A DNA stretch of 64,000 nt from Oxalobacteraceae bacterium CAVE-383 (GTDB taxonomy: Bacteria > Pseudomonadota > Gammaproteobacteria > Burkholderiales > Burkholderiaceae_D). A program made the translations under genes and the position numbers. How positions within the stretch are numbered: position 1 is the first letter of the stretch; each line of letters begins with the position of its first letter. The notes under the pieces are model-generated. The model searched no databases. It was not told the DNA's origin and saw nothing but the letters and a program-made list of their open reading frames with translations. Below are positions 16,877 through 26,257 of the stretch, one piece after another. The DNA is taken from assembly GCA_004134995.1 (NCBI GenBank), contig REGP01000001.1, positions 434,001 through 498,000 of the forward strand, written 5' to 3'.

Positions 16877-17686
16877 GTGTCCGGCATGATCGCCATCGAA
16901 GCCCTGCATCTGCAGTTCTATCCCTATCTGCTGGGCGGCGCATTGGGCGCCTTGCGCCTTGCGCCGATGTTTTTCCTGCTGCCGTTCCTCAACAGCGGCG
17001 TGCTGAGCGGCGCGCCGCGCCAGGCCATCATCATCTTGACCGCGCTGAGCCTGTGGCCGCATGCGCCCGGGCTGCTGCCGGCCTTCGACGCCGTGCTCTA
17101 CCTGGGCCTGATCGCGCGCGAACTGACCATCGGGCTGGCGCTGGGCTGCCTGCTGGCGTGGCCGTTCTGGGCCATGCATGCGATGGGCAGCCTGATCGAC
17201 AACCAGCGCGGCGCGACCATGAGCAGCAGCATCGATCCGGTCAACGGCGTCGATACGTCGGAATTGTCGAATCTGTTCAATCTGTTCGCCGCCGTCATTT
17301 ATCTGCAGGCCGGCGGCATGACGCTGATGCTGCAGACGGTCAGCGAAAGCTATCGCCTGTTCGATCCGCTGCAAACCGCGATGCCGCAATGGCGCACGCT
17401 GCTGCCGGTGCTCAATCAGGTCATGGCCAAGGCGGTGGTGCTGGCCAGTCCGGTGGTGGCGGCCATGCTGTTGTCGGAAGTGCTGCTCGGCGTGCTGTCG
17501 CGTTTCGCGCCGCAGCTCAATGCCTTCGCCGTGTCGATGAGCATCAAGAGCGCAATCGCATTCGCGGTGCTGCTGATTTATTTCGGCCCGTCGCTGCCGG
17601 GCCAGTTTTTCGGCTTGGGCATTGCGCCGGATGCGCTGGGCAACTGGTTGACTAGAGCTGTAACAGGAGCAGGCCATGGCGGGTGA
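16877..17686 (+). CDS. spaR: T3SS export apparatus protein SctT (SpaR)
   Basis: FliR-family membrane protein completing the SctRST channel. Close matches to SpaR include FFLLPFLNSGVLSGAPRQA, I-D-N-Q-R-G-A-T-M-S-S-S-I-D-P-V-N-G and LASPVVAAMLLSEVLLG. The product is 269 residues with about six spans. The start could be GTG 16877 or ATG 16886; the GTG gives the usual length. It overlaps spaS by 11 nt. Confidence 0.96.
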   Translation: MSGMIAIEALHLQFYPYLLGGALGALRLAPMFFLLPFLNSGVLSGAPRQAIIILTALSLWPHAPGLLPAFDAVLYLGLIARELTIGLALGCLLAWPFWAMHAMGSLIDNQRGATMSSSIDPVNGVDTSELSNLFNLFAAVIYLQAGGMTLMLQTVSESYRLFDPLQTAMPQWRTLLPVLNQVMAKAVVLASPVVAAMLLSEVLLGVLSRFAPQLNAFAVSMSIKSAIAFAVLLIYFGPSLPGQFFGLGIAPDALGNWLTRAVTGAGHGG

Positions 17687-18839
17687 AAAGACCGAACTGC
17701 CCACCGAGAAGAAACGGCGCGACTCGGCCAGGAAAGGGCAATCGTTCAAAAGCCGCGATCTGGTGGTGGCGGTCATGCTGCTGTGCGGCGTGTGCGTGGT
17801 GACGGCGCATGCCTCGGCGGTCGGCCTGATGGAGATCCTGATGGCGGCCATCGAAGACGGCTTCCGCCAGGATCCGGCGCAATACGCCACCGGGCTGCTG
17901 CTGAAGCTGGCCGGGCTGGCCGTGCCGATTTTGATGGCCTGCATCGTCGCCACCGCCTTGCCGTCGCTGTATCAGAGCAAATTCGTGCTGGCGACCGAAT
18001 CGCTGGGATTGAAGTTCGAATCGCTGAATCCGGTCAACGGTTTCAAGAAACTGTTCAGCATGCGCACGCTGAAGGATTTCGTGAAAGCGATCCTGTATCT
18101 GCTGGCCTTCGCGCTGGCCGCGGCGCTGTTCTGGGAAATGCAGAAGGGCACGATCGTCGGGCTGATCCATGCGCAGGCCGGCGCCATGCTCGGGCTGTGG
18201 GCGAAATTGCTGCTGGCGCTGGTGCTGACCTGCCTGGCCTGCATCGCGCTGATCATCGCGGTCGACGTGCTGTGCGAAATTTTCCTGCTGACCAAGGATT
18301 TGAAAATGGAGAAGCAGGAGGTCAAGCGCGAGCACAAGGAGCAGGAAGGCAATCCGGAGGTGAAGGCCAAGCGGCGCGAACTGCATATGGAGCTGATCGA
18401 TTCGCAATTGAAATCGGATATTGAAAAATCCAGTTTCGTGGTGGTCAATCCGACCCACATCGCGGTCGCGGTCTACTTCAAGCCGGAGGTGGTGCCGTTC
18501 CCGTTCATCTCGGCCATCGAGCTCGACCACAAGGCGCTGATGGTCAAGGCCTACGCCAAAAAGGTCGGCGTGCCGGTGGTGGAAAACATTCCGCTGGCGC
18601 GCAGGCTGTTCAAGAAATACAAGCGCTATTCCTTCATCGATGTGGCGGAAATCGAAGAAATCATGCGGATCCTGATCTGGCTGATGCAGGTCGAGGATGC
18701 GGCGATCGCGGATCGCCTGGGCGTATCGGCCGTGGAGGACGTTGAAGCGGAAGCGGAAGCAGAAGCGGCCGATGAGGAAGCGGGCGATCCAACGGACGCC
18801 ATCGCTGACGCAGGCGGAGCGAACAAAGATTCACTGTAG
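17676..18839 (+). CDS. spaS: T3SS substrate-switch protein SctU (SpaS)
   Basis: FlhB-family export-gate protein that switches substrate class after autocleavage. The N-terminus M-A-G-E-K-T-E-L-P-T-E-K-K-R-R-D-S-A-R-K-G-Q is the family signature. Four membrane spans follow to about residue 215, then the cytoplasmic domain with the autocleavage motif NPTH at 258-261. The 387-residue length exceeds SpaS (356) because of a Glu/Ala/Asp-rich tail after residue 345, coded by short GAAGCG-type repeats. It is the last gene of the spa run. Confidence 0.96.
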   Translation: MAGEKTELPTEKKRRDSARKGQSFKSRDLVVAVMLLCGVCVVTAHASAVGLMEILMAAIEDGFRQDPAQYATGLLLKLAGLAVPILMACIVATALPSLYQSKFVLATESLGLKFESLNPVNGFKKLFSMRTLKDFVKAILYLLAFALAAALFWEMQKGTIVGLIHAQAGAMLGLWAKLLLALVLTCLACIALIIAVDVLCEIFLLTKDLKMEKQEVKREHKEQEGNPEVKAKRRELHMELIDSQLKSDIEKSSFVVVNPTHIAVAVYFKPEVVPFPFISAIELDHKALMVKAYAKKVGVPVVENIPLARRLFKKYKRYSFIDVAEIEEIMRILIWLMQVEDAAIADRLGVSAVEDVEAEAEAEAADEEAGDPTDAIADAGGANKDSL

Positions 18840-18893
18840 GTCGGCAAATCGGCGATTTCCGGAATTTTTTCCAGGGACGCGATGTTTTAATAA

Positions 18894-18925
18894 CGTTACG
18901 GACATTGCCGGGTCGGTAGCACAAC
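18894..18925 (+). promoter_or_regulatory. promoter-proximal half of the T3SS block upstream of sicA
   Basis: CGTTACGGACATTGCCGGGT followed by CGGTAGCACAAC has the same GTTA-to-AGCACA spacing (offset 24) as the blocks before invF and spaN. The upstream TTTTAGGAC element is absent here. The element ends 12 nt before the sicA start, so it must overlap the transcript start or the leader. Confidence 0.5.
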
Positions 18926-18937
18926 AAAGGACCAGAA

Positions 18938-19492
18938 ATGACAACTGAACAGAAACACGTCAATGAAAACGACAATGCCGCGAACGCCGCTTCAGACAGC
19001 GATATAGCGCAGATGGAAGCGATCCGCGAGGCCGTTTCCGCCGGCATGACCCTGAAAGACGCGCACGGCATTTCAAGCGAGATGATGGATGGCCTGTACG
19101 CCCATGCCTACGATTTCTACGGCAAGGGAAAGCTGGACCAGGCCGAGACTTTTTTCCGGTTCCTGTGCCTGTACGACTTTTATAACATCGACTACATCAT
19201 GGGCCTGGCGGCAGTCTGCCAGATGAAGAAACAGTATGAAAAGGCGATCGGCCTGTATGCGGTGGCGTTCGGTTTGAGCAAGAACGACTACCGCCCGATG
19301 TTTTTTACCGGGCAATGCCATTTGTTCGACCGCAAGGCAGCCAAGGCGCGCCTGTGTTTCGAACTGGTGGTCAAGCACACGGATGACGAAGCATTTCGAA
19401 ACAAGGCGCAAGTGTATCTGGATGTGCTGGCGAAGACCGGCGCATCCAGCACCACGGGCGCCACGGAACAACCGCAGGAACCTGAAAGGTAA
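18938..19492 (+). CDS. sicA: T3SS translocator chaperone SicA (SycD/LcrH family)
   Basis: TPR chaperone that holds SipB and SipC in the cytoplasm and, in Salmonella, frees to activate InvF. The 184-residue product has three TPR repeats (about 55-160), including M-D-G-L-Y-A-H-A-Y-D-F-Y-G-K-G-K-L and Y-E-K-A-I-G-L-Y-A-V-A-F. The N-terminal 25 residues and the C-terminal Ser/Thr/Gln tail are longer than in SicA (165). AAAGGACC precedes the ATG. It leads the translocator operon. Confidence 0.95.
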   Translation: MTTEQKHVNENDNAANAASDSDIAQMEAIREAVSAGMTLKDAHGISSEMMDGLYAHAYDFYGKGKLDQAETFFRFLCLYDFYNIDYIMGLAAVCQMKKQYEKAIGLYAVAFGLSKNDYRPMFFTGQCHLFDRKAAKARLCFELVVKHTDDEAFRNKAQVYLDVLAKTGASSTTGATEQPQEPER

Positions 19493-19497
19493 AGACA

Positions 19498-21180
19498 ATG
19501 GCAACAGCAATCAGATCGGATCTGGCGGGCGTCGACCGCGCCAGCTATATCAATAACAAGGCCATGGCGGACATCGCGTCCGACATGTCGAGCATCGGCA
19601 GCGGCTTTGTCGACAGCGCCCAGAAAGCGGCGCAGGCCTTGTTTGCCGCCGGCGTGCCGGTGGACGGCGAAAGCGCCGAAACGATGCCCGGCTACGATCT
19701 GAACAAGCCCTTGCTGGCGCCGCCGAGGACGCCGTTGAGCAAAAGCATGAGCAGCGGCGCCACGTTGATGCTGTTGCTGGGCCAGTTGAATGAACTGCTG
19801 GGGCTGGCCGGCATGACCGAATTGAACACCCGCATTGCCGCTTTCAAGGAAGCGGCCGAGGCGCGCAGCGCGGCGCTGGCAGAGGGCGCCGAAAAATTCA
19901 GCGATGCGGTCACGGTGGCCGACGCCGCCGTCACCGCCTACGCCGGCGGCAAGGAACAGGCGGCTGCGGCCAGGGCCGCCATGGATGGCGCGCAGGCCGA
20001 AGCCGCCGCCGCGGAAGCGGAACTGCAAGCGCTGGAAGAAGGCGATCCGGCCCGCCCGCAGGCCATGCATAAATTTGAAGCGGCGCAAAAGACATTGACC
20101 GCCGCGACGCAGAAATATGCGGGCGCCGTGGAAAACGAAAAGCGCCTGTCCGACGATGTCGTGCAAAAGGTGCGCATTGCCGCGGACCTGGAAAAGAAGG
20201 CGATGGCCGATGGCGCCGCATCGCTGGCGCGGCGCGGCGAGCTGGCCGATCTGGGCAGCAGTTCCGCGCGCCTCAGCCTGTTGATGTCGAATCTGACACA
20301 GATGATGAACGACGGTGCGGAAGCCAACATGAAATCCGACCAGGAAATGTTCAAGAATCTGCAGATGGAACGCCAGAAAGCGCTGGAGAAATCGGCGGCC
20401 GATTATGAAGCGGAAGTGCAAAAAGCCGAGCAGACCAGCAAGACCATGGGCTGCATCGGCAAAGTGATCGGCGGCCTGATCCTGGCCGTCAGCATCCTGG
20501 CGATTCCGTTCACGGGCGGCGCCAGCCTGGCGCTGGCGGTGATCGGCGTGGGATTGGCCGTGGCCGACACGGTGACCAGCGCGGTCACCGGCAAGTCGCT
20601 GACCGCCATGGCGCTGTCGCCGATCATGAAAGCGCTTCAGCCGATTCTCGACGCCATTACCGGCGCCATCGTGAAGGGATTGGAAGCCATGGGCGTGCCG
20701 CCGGAAAAAGCCAAGATGATCGGCAGCATCATCGCCGCGGTCGCGGTGGCGGTGGTGATGATCGCGGTGATGATCGCCGTTGCCGTCGTCGCGCGCGGCC
20801 CGGCTGCGGCAAAGCTGTTCCAGGCCTTCGCCAAATCGGGCGCCAAGATGCTGGCGAAAGTCAGCACGCAGACCGCCAAGAGGGCGACGCTGGGCATGGA
20901 AGTCGCCGGTTCGAGCTTGAAAATTGCCGGCGACGGCGTGCAGGCTCACGGCAATATTACCGGTGCGCTGCATACGCAAAAGGCGCTGCAGATACAGGGC
21001 AGGGTGCTTGAATCGAACTTCAGCATCGATCAGCTGGAACGGCTGCTGAAGGACGTCATAACGACATTTTCCGAGGTGTTCAAGACCACGCAGCAACTGA
21101 CGATGATCGGTTCGGACGCGATGCAAAAGGAAATGGCGACCGGCAAGGCGATTTTGGGAAATATGCAGATGCGGGCCTGA
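19498..21180 (+). CDS. sipB: T3SS translocon pore protein SipB (IpaB/BipB family)
   Basis: Hydrophobic translocator inserted in the host membrane. The 560-residue product has an Ala/Glu-rich coiled-coil region (about 110-310) and two hydrophobic segments (IGKVIGGLILAVSILAIPF near 318-340, and IIAAVAVAVVMIAVMIAVAV near 408-430). The amphipathic C-terminal region that contacts the needle tip follows. It starts 5 nt after sicA with AAAG upstream. Confidence 0.93.
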   Translation: MATAIRSDLAGVDRASYINNKAMADIASDMSSIGSGFVDSAQKAAQALFAAGVPVDGESAETMPGYDLNKPLLAPPRTPLSKSMSSGATLMLLLGQLNELLGLAGMTELNTRIAAFKEAAEARSAALAEGAEKFSDAVTVADAAVTAYAGGKEQAAAARAAMDGAQAEAAAAEAELQALEEGDPARPQAMHKFEAAQKTLTAATQKYAGAVENEKRLSDDVVQKVRIAADLEKKAMADGAASLARRGELADLGSSSARLSLLMSNLTQMMNDGAEANMKSDQEMFKNLQMERQKALEKSAADYEAEVQKAEQTSKTMGCIGKVIGGLILAVSILAIPFTGGASLALAVIGVGLAVADTVTSAVTGKSLTAMALSPIMKALQPILDAITGAIVKGLEAMGVPPEKAKMIGSIIAAVAVAVVMIAVMIAVAVVARGPAAAKLFQAFAKSGAKMLAKVSTQTAKRATLGMEVAGSSLKIAGDGVQAHGNITGALHTQKALQIQGRVLESNFSIDQLERLLKDVITTFSEVFKTTQQLTMIGSDAMQKEMATGKAILGNMQMRA

Positions 21181-21244
21181 GCGGCAAGAACCGGCATCGG
21201 CCTTGTTTATTTTTGTACCTATTAATTTTTGAAAGAATTCGATC

Positions 21245-22450
21245 ATGACAACAATCAACGAAATTTCCACCCGCGTTTCCCAGGCATTGTCGCGCACGGC
21301 CGCGGCCCAGGATGGCGACGCGATTGAAACGGGCGCCGCCGGCAAGGCGTCGCCGGCCGTCGCAAGCAAAACAGTAAAAGCGACAAAAGAAATGCTGGCG
21401 GTTGCCGACAAGGCAATGAACGCGTCAAAGCGCATGGACGCCAATAAACCCGAACTGGCGGCGCCGGCCGGCGGCATCGGCAACATCGGTGAGAGCGGCG
21501 ACGTTATCGAGATGTTGAACGCCGTCGTCAAGAGACTGGAAGACCCGGCGATTGCCGGGGAAGCGAATCGCGCCCTCGACGATCTGCGCAAGAACGGGGG
21601 AGCGGCCGTCGCGATGGCCAGGGAAAGCGGTTTCGATATCAACAATATGAACTCGTTCGCGCCGGTCGACTTGATCATGCTGCTGCTGCATCTGCTGGAC
21701 ACACTACGCGCCAACGACGCCAGCCTGAATGCGAAGATGACGATCGGCGCCGCGGCCTCGGTAGAGCGCACCGCGCTGTCGCTGGAAAAGCAGGGATACG
21801 ACCAGATGGTCGGCGCGATTACCGGCGCGGTGACCGGCCTGGCGCTTTCCGTTGCCGGCACCGGCCTGCAAATGAAGGGCGGCATGAATACTTATCGGAA
21901 CGAGAAGAACATCGGCGCCGCAACAAGCAAGGTCAATACCGAGGCGAAAAGCGCCCTGGACGCATTAAAGGCGGCCAAGCCCGGCACGCCCGGCGCGGAA
22001 GCGTCCGCACTGACCGGCGTCGCCGCCGGCGCGCCGAAGACTGCCGCCATCGCCCCGAGCGATGCCCAATTGTCCAAGACGCATCGTGAAACCATGAAGG
22101 CCAATATCACCGACGAGCAGGCGGCCAAGCTGGCCGAACTCCAGACCGCCAAGGCGAAGAATGCATTGGAAGCATCGAAATGGGCAGCCGGCGGCCAGGC
22201 GCTGACAGGACTCGGCACCGCTGCCGGCGGCGTCGCGACGGCGGCGGCGCATGTGGATGTGATGAAGGCGCGCAGCGATCAAACTCATAGCGAGAACACC
22301 GCGGAGCTCCAGAAAAAGTTGAGTAGCGCCGCCGAGGAACGCGGCCAGGCCGGTAAAAGCGATATTCAGGCGGTTCTCCAGATCATAAAGGAAATCATGG
22401 CGGCCATTACGCAAGGGCGCGGCGGGCAGATCAACAATATCCGCGCATAA
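21245..22450 (+). CDS. sipC: T3SS translocon protein SipC (IpaC/BipC family)
   Basis: Second translocator; in Salmonella it also nucleates and bundles actin. The 401-residue product (SipC 409) begins with the T-x-I-N-E-I-S-T-R-V-S-Q-A-L pattern. A hydrophobic stretch lies near residues 180-205 (MVGAITGAVTGLALSVAGT), with Ala/Lys-rich helical regions on both sides. A 64-nt AT-rich gap separates it from sipB, and GAAAG precedes the ATG. Whether the actin-binding function is retained cannot be told from sequence alone. Confidence 0.9.
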   Translation: MTTINEISTRVSQALSRTAAAQDGDAIETGAAGKASPAVASKTVKATKEMLAVADKAMNASKRMDANKPELAAPAGGIGNIGESGDVIEMLNAVVKRLEDPAIAGEANRALDDLRKNGGAAVAMARESGFDINNMNSFAPVDLIMLLLHLLDTLRANDASLNAKMTIGAAASVERTALSLEKQGYDQMVGAITGAVTGLALSVAGTGLQMKGGMNTYRNEKNIGAATSKVNTEAKSALDALKAAKPGTPGAEASALTGVAAGAPKTAAIAPSDAQLSKTHRETMKANITDEQAAKLAELQTAKAKNALEASKWAAGGQALTGLGTAAGGVATAAAHVDVMKARSDQTHSENTAELQKKLSSAAEERGQAGKSDIQAVLQIIKEIMAAITQGRGGQINNIRA

Positions 22451-22483
22451 GGCCCTGCGCGCGGGGACTCAATAGGAGAAAAC

Positions 22484-23755
22484 ATGATTGGAATTTTATA
22501 TAGGCGCGCGTCGGAAGACTTGTCCACAGCCGGCGTCTGTTTGCAATCAGATGGGCCGGAAGCGCCGGTCATGGCGAAAACCAAGGACGCAGCAGCGGAA
22601 TGTGCGTTGCCGAGCGCCGGCGCATCGCCGCAAATCCGCGATGCGCGCAATGTTCCGGCTTCGTCGCAGCTTCTGCTGGAAACCGCCGAGCGCGCGGCCA
22701 CGGATGTGGAAGGCGCAGGCGCCGCCTGGAAAAATCTGCTCGATGCCATGGCTTCCCACCCCGCCAAACCTGCTTGCCTTAAGGCGGCCGATATCGACGG
22801 CCTGCGGGCCATGTCGACCTTGACGGACGCAAAAATGTGCAAAAGCCTGGCTGCGCTGGATGCGCTGGCGGCCGCGCCGCGCAACGCGCCGGATGCACAG
22901 GGTGGCGGCAGCATGCACGAGTTCTTTGGCGAACTCGCCAAGGGCATCGGCGACCTGAAAACAGCTTATCTCGGCGTTTATGAAGACGCGATGGCGAAAA
23001 ATTCGGAATTCTACAAGGCGTTTCTTGCGGCCACCGAATTGAATAAATCGATGGTTTCGACGGAAAAGGAAGTGACGCTGACGCTGGTGCAGGAGGGTGA
23101 GCCCTTACCTGATTTGAGTGACGATGAAATCGCGCAGAAGATAAAGGACGGCTCCAGATGGGAAAAGAGATCCGGTCCTTTGGGGCCTATCTGGGGGTCT
23201 ACCTTTGACGTGTATGTCGTTCCCACCCGTGAAGAGATCATCGCTGAGCATAAAAAGCTGCAGCTGGAACGCGGCTCCGGTTATGGCTTGCTGGGCGGCC
23301 TGAAAAACCTGTTGCAGAAATTCGATCCGGCGTCGTCCGGCGACGCGGATGGCATTCTGGTAAAGACCGGGGATCGGGCCAGTGCCGAAAAATGGGCAAA
23401 GGATATGGGCCTGCCCGCGTCCACGGTGACCAATAATACAGATCCCGACGCCCCGCCGGGCGAGCAATGGCGGGTCACGCTGGATCTTGAGCCGGTCAGG
23501 AAGATGATTGATTCGCTGGAAACGATGGCGGGCAGCGCGCTGGGCGCGGACAAAATCGTCATCAAGCTGCCGATGGGAGAGTTCCAGGCATGGAAAGTCG
23601 GCTTCGAAGCGCAGGCCCTGGAAATCAAGAACACCTCCACCGCGATGGCGCAAAAAATGGCCAATGCGCAATCGATCTACGAGAATCTGATCAAAGTATT
23701 GAGCAATACCATCAGCGCGATCATGGAGTCGCTCAAAAGCTTTTTACAGAATTAA
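22484..23755 (+). CDS. sipD: T3SS needle-tip protein SipD (IpaD/BipD family)
   Basis: Hydrophilic tip complex that senses host contact and recruits SipB/C. The 423-residue product (SipD 343) has about 80 extra N-terminal residues. The C-terminal coiled coil is clear: M-I-D-S-L-E-T-M-A, D-K-I-V-I-K-L-P-M-G-E-F-Q-A-W-K, and F-E-A-Q-A-L-E-I-K-N-T-S-T-A-M-A-Q-K before the terminal helix ending S-L-K-S-F-L-Q-N. AGGAG is well placed before ATG 22484. Confidence 0.92.
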   Translation: MIGILYRRASEDLSTAGVCLQSDGPEAPVMAKTKDAAAECALPSAGASPQIRDARNVPASSQLLLETAERAATDVEGAGAAWKNLLDAMASHPAKPACLKAADIDGLRAMSTLTDAKMCKSLAALDALAAAPRNAPDAQGGGSMHEFFGELAKGIGDLKTAYLGVYEDAMAKNSEFYKAFLAATELNKSMVSTEKEVTLTLVQEGEPLPDLSDDEIAQKIKDGSRWEKRSGPLGPIWGSTFDVYVVPTREEIIAEHKKLQLERGSGYGLLGGLKNLLQKFDPASSGDADGILVKTGDRASAEKWAKDMGLPASTVTNNTDPDAPPGEQWRVTLDLEPVRKMIDSLETMAGSALGADKIVIKLPMGEFQAWKVGFEAQALEIKNTSTAMAQKMANAQSIYENLIKVLSNTISAIMESLKSFLQN

Positions 23756-23769
23756 GCCAAGGAAGAATC

Positions 23770-24084
23770 ATGCATAGTGCAATAAATGCCGCCGGCAACA
23801 CGATCGTGCGCGATCTGGCGTCCGATATCGCCGGCGGCAGGCAACATCTGCTGGATCGCATCCGCCACCTGCTGGCGTGGCAATTCGGCGTCGACGCCGC
23901 CACGATCGAGTCGCAGACCGAATTGGTCGATCACTTGTATGCGGATTCGCTGGACCTGATGGAGATGACGCACATTCTGAATCGCGAATTCGACATTGAG
24001 CTCGAAGCGGAACATCTGGCCGGCATGCGCACGGTCGGCGGCGTCGAGCGCACGGTGACGGCAATGTTGCATAACCGGGAATGA
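23770..24084 (+). CDS. iacP: T3SS-associated acyl carrier protein IacP
   Basis: A 104-residue acyl-carrier-like protein with the phosphopantetheine attachment motif D-S-L, Ser60, inside H-L-Y-A-D-S-L-D-L-M-E-M. In Salmonella IacP follows sipA and promotes effector secretion or modification (family knowledge). I chose ATG 23770, since upstream frame openness overlaps sipD; AAGGAAG precedes it. Here it lies directly after sipD. Confidence 0.93.
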   Translation: MHSAINAAGNTIVRDLASDIAGGRQHLLDRIRHLLAWQFGVDAATIESQTELVDHLYADSLDLMEMTHILNREFDIELEAEHLAGMRTVGGVERTVTAMLHNRE

Positions 24085-24097
24085 TCAGGAGAACAAT

Positions 24098-26257
24098 ATG
24101 CCTTCAAATGTAATGAGAATAGCCGCGCCTTCGCTGACGAGATCGGCGTCGGTACCGGATCTGACGAAGAGCGGTACCCTGCCGGGACTGCTGAGGCGGG
24201 CACATTCGCTCGGCGGCGGGTTGAACCTGCGGCAGGGCCGCGTGCAGGACGGACTTTCGGATGCCCTGGCGGCGCCTGTCGCCAATCCCGAAACCGCTGT
24301 GCCGGCCGGCCGCGCTGAAACGCCCACGCCAAGCGCAATGATGGCATCGCTGGCCGGGGTTCGTCCGGAGAATGCTGCGACGGCGCCGAAAACCGAGGCT
24401 GTTGAAGCGGAAAGGCCGGGCGAGCCGGTTGACCCCGATCTCGGTCCGCTGCGGGAAATCCGCGAGATTATCGGTACCGACCCTTTGAATCGCGAACCGG
24501 ACGTCGCGGAAGCGGATGCGCCTCCGGATATCGGCGCCCCGGAAACCACAACCGGCGGCGGCCCGGATGACGATCCGCCGGCGCCGGCGAACTCGGCGAA
24601 CTCGGCGAATCTGTCGAATCCGGCAGACCCGGCGCCGGCAAATGCGCCGGATGCCGGCGCGCCCGCCGCCGATGTGCTGGCGAATGGTCAAAAACTGGCC
24701 GCCCGCTTCAATGAGGAAGTGGTCGCCAGTCTGTTCGCCGGGCATCCCCGAAAAGATGCCTTGATTAAAAGCTGGAAAGACACGCCAAGCATTATCGCGA
24801 AAGAAAAAATCGTCGATTTCGCCGCCATCCTTAAACTTTCCCGAGACAAAATACAGGCGAGCAATCTGCCGGCCTCCGAAAAAAATGCGGAACTGGCCAA
24901 GCTCGATGTCGTGGCCGGCAAGTTTGTCGCGATGGCGGCGGCCGACGGCTTGCGCGGCAAAACCGTTTTCGGCGCATATTACGCCGGCGGGCACCAGCGC
25001 GCAAAAAAGATCAAGGCGCTGGAAACGCAATTGGACACGCTGTCCGGCGGACAAACCGGCGAGGCGCTGCGCAAACAGATGCTCGAGAAGCATGTCTATC
25101 CTTTTGTTTTCGAGCATATGCAGCGCAAATTCGGCGGGACGCTGGACATTGCGGCCAGCGAAATCGGCGATACCATGCTCGATTTCCAGGCAAGAAAGAC
25201 GCTGGATGAAATTGTCGAGGCATACTGCAAAGCAGCGGCCAGGAACGACGGCTCGATATCGGCGCATGCCAAATCCTTGCGGGTGCTGACGGTTATTCCG
25301 GATTTGTTGCGCGGGATGCTGGAAGAGCAGAGCGCCGACGCATTGCCGCCGGCGCCTCCGGCAACGCCGGCAGCCACGCCTCCAGCCGATCCGGCATCGA
25401 CGCCGCCATCCGCCGCAACGGCGACACCGGCTTCTATCCCGGGTCTGCCTCCAGGCAGCGTCTTCAATGGCCCTGTCTATTTTGGGCCCGTCGATAACAG
25501 CGTCAACATTGCCGATAGCTTCAATAGCGAAAGTACCTCCGTTGCCGGCGGCGAGGAGGTAGGCGGCGAGGATCTGGATGGCGAAGGTCTGGTCAACGAA
25601 GTGGCAGTCGAAGGTTCGCCGTCGCGCGCAGCCGCATCGATTGCTTCGGATGTAGGCGATGTGTACGACGTTGAAGAGGATGAGGATGACGGTCTGGACC
25701 CCGACGACCCGGCTGGTCTTAACCGCCTCGCTGCCAGACTCAAGGCTCTTACCGGCGGCGTCGACGAGGTTGATATTGGCATCAAGCGAATGCCGACGAG
25801 CGAGACTATCCCGTCTGCTCTGGGGGCGTCGAAAGCCGTCTTGAGCGAATCGCAATCGGGAGAGTTGCCGGCGCTGACCGAGCTGGTTCTGCCGCGGGAA
25901 AAGACGCCGGAACCCGATGGCGATCAGTACATTGCAAAAGAAACAGACACGGTCGATGCGCTGCCGCAAGCCAAAACACCGTCGAAAATCGGCGATTTAA
26001 TCGCGCGTTTCAATCAGGATGGCGGAGAAGCCTGGCTTCCGCGGGACGGAAAATTATATGGCCGCTATTTGGGTCGGAACGGCGACGTTCCAAAGCGTCT
26101 ATTGACGACATGGAATCTTTCCCATGAAGACCGTAATACCGGCACGCCGCAGCCCGAGCATCCTGAATACTTCCGTCCGTTGACGGAAAATGAAAAAGCC
26201 ACCGCCAAATTGGCGCGGGAAGGGACGCCGGCGGACGTGGAACAAAGCGCCGCCTAA
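24098..26257 (+). CDS. candidate T3SS effector in the sipA-like position
   Basis: A 719-residue protein I do not recognise. The first 200 residues are Ala/Pro/Glu-rich and probably disordered, with a Ser/Thr-rich start typical of secretion signals. A compact helical domain covers about 205-410 (L-A-A-R-F-N-E-E-V-V-A-S-L-F-A-G-H-P through I-P-D-L-L-R-G-M-L). A Pro/Ala linker, a short Asn/Val patch (V-D-N-S-V-N-I-A-D-S-F-N-S) near 468-480, an acidic tract (about 520-545) and a C-terminal segment follow. AGGAG precedes the ATG, 13 nt after iacP, so it is co-transcribed with the translocators. SipA/CipA is possible by position only. Confidence 0.6.
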   Translation: MPSNVMRIAAPSLTRSASVPDLTKSGTLPGLLRRAHSLGGGLNLRQGRVQDGLSDALAAPVANPETAVPAGRAETPTPSAMMASLAGVRPENAATAPKTEAVEAERPGEPVDPDLGPLREIREIIGTDPLNREPDVAEADAPPDIGAPETTTGGGPDDDPPAPANSANSANLSNPADPAPANAPDAGAPAADVLANGQKLAARFNEEVVASLFAGHPRKDALIKSWKDTPSIIAKEKIVDFAAILKLSRDKIQASNLPASEKNAELAKLDVVAGKFVAMAAADGLRGKTVFGAYYAGGHQRAKKIKALETQLDTLSGGQTGEALRKQMLEKHVYPFVFEHMQRKFGGTLDIAASEIGDTMLDFQARKTLDEIVEAYCKAAARNDGSISAHAKSLRVLTVIPDLLRGMLEEQSADALPPAPPATPAATPPADPASTPPSAATATPASIPGLPPGSVFNGPVYFGPVDNSVNIADSFNSESTSVAGGEEVGGEDLDGEGLVNEVAVEGSPSRAAASIASDVGDVYDVEEDEDDGLDPDDPAGLNRLAARLKALTGGVDEVDIGIKRMPTSETIPSALGASKAVLSESQSGELPALTELVLPREKTPEPDGDQYIAKETDTVDALPQAKTPSKIGDLIARFNQDGGEAWLPRDGKLYGRYLGRNGDVPKRLLTTWNLSHEDRNTGTPQPEHPEYFRPLTENEKATAKLAREGTPADVEQSAA

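Noticed and set aside
19288-21885. 865-codon open frame opposite sipB
   Set aside because: Low-complexity Arg/His/Gly shadow; the plus strand encodes a clear translocator with ribosome sites.
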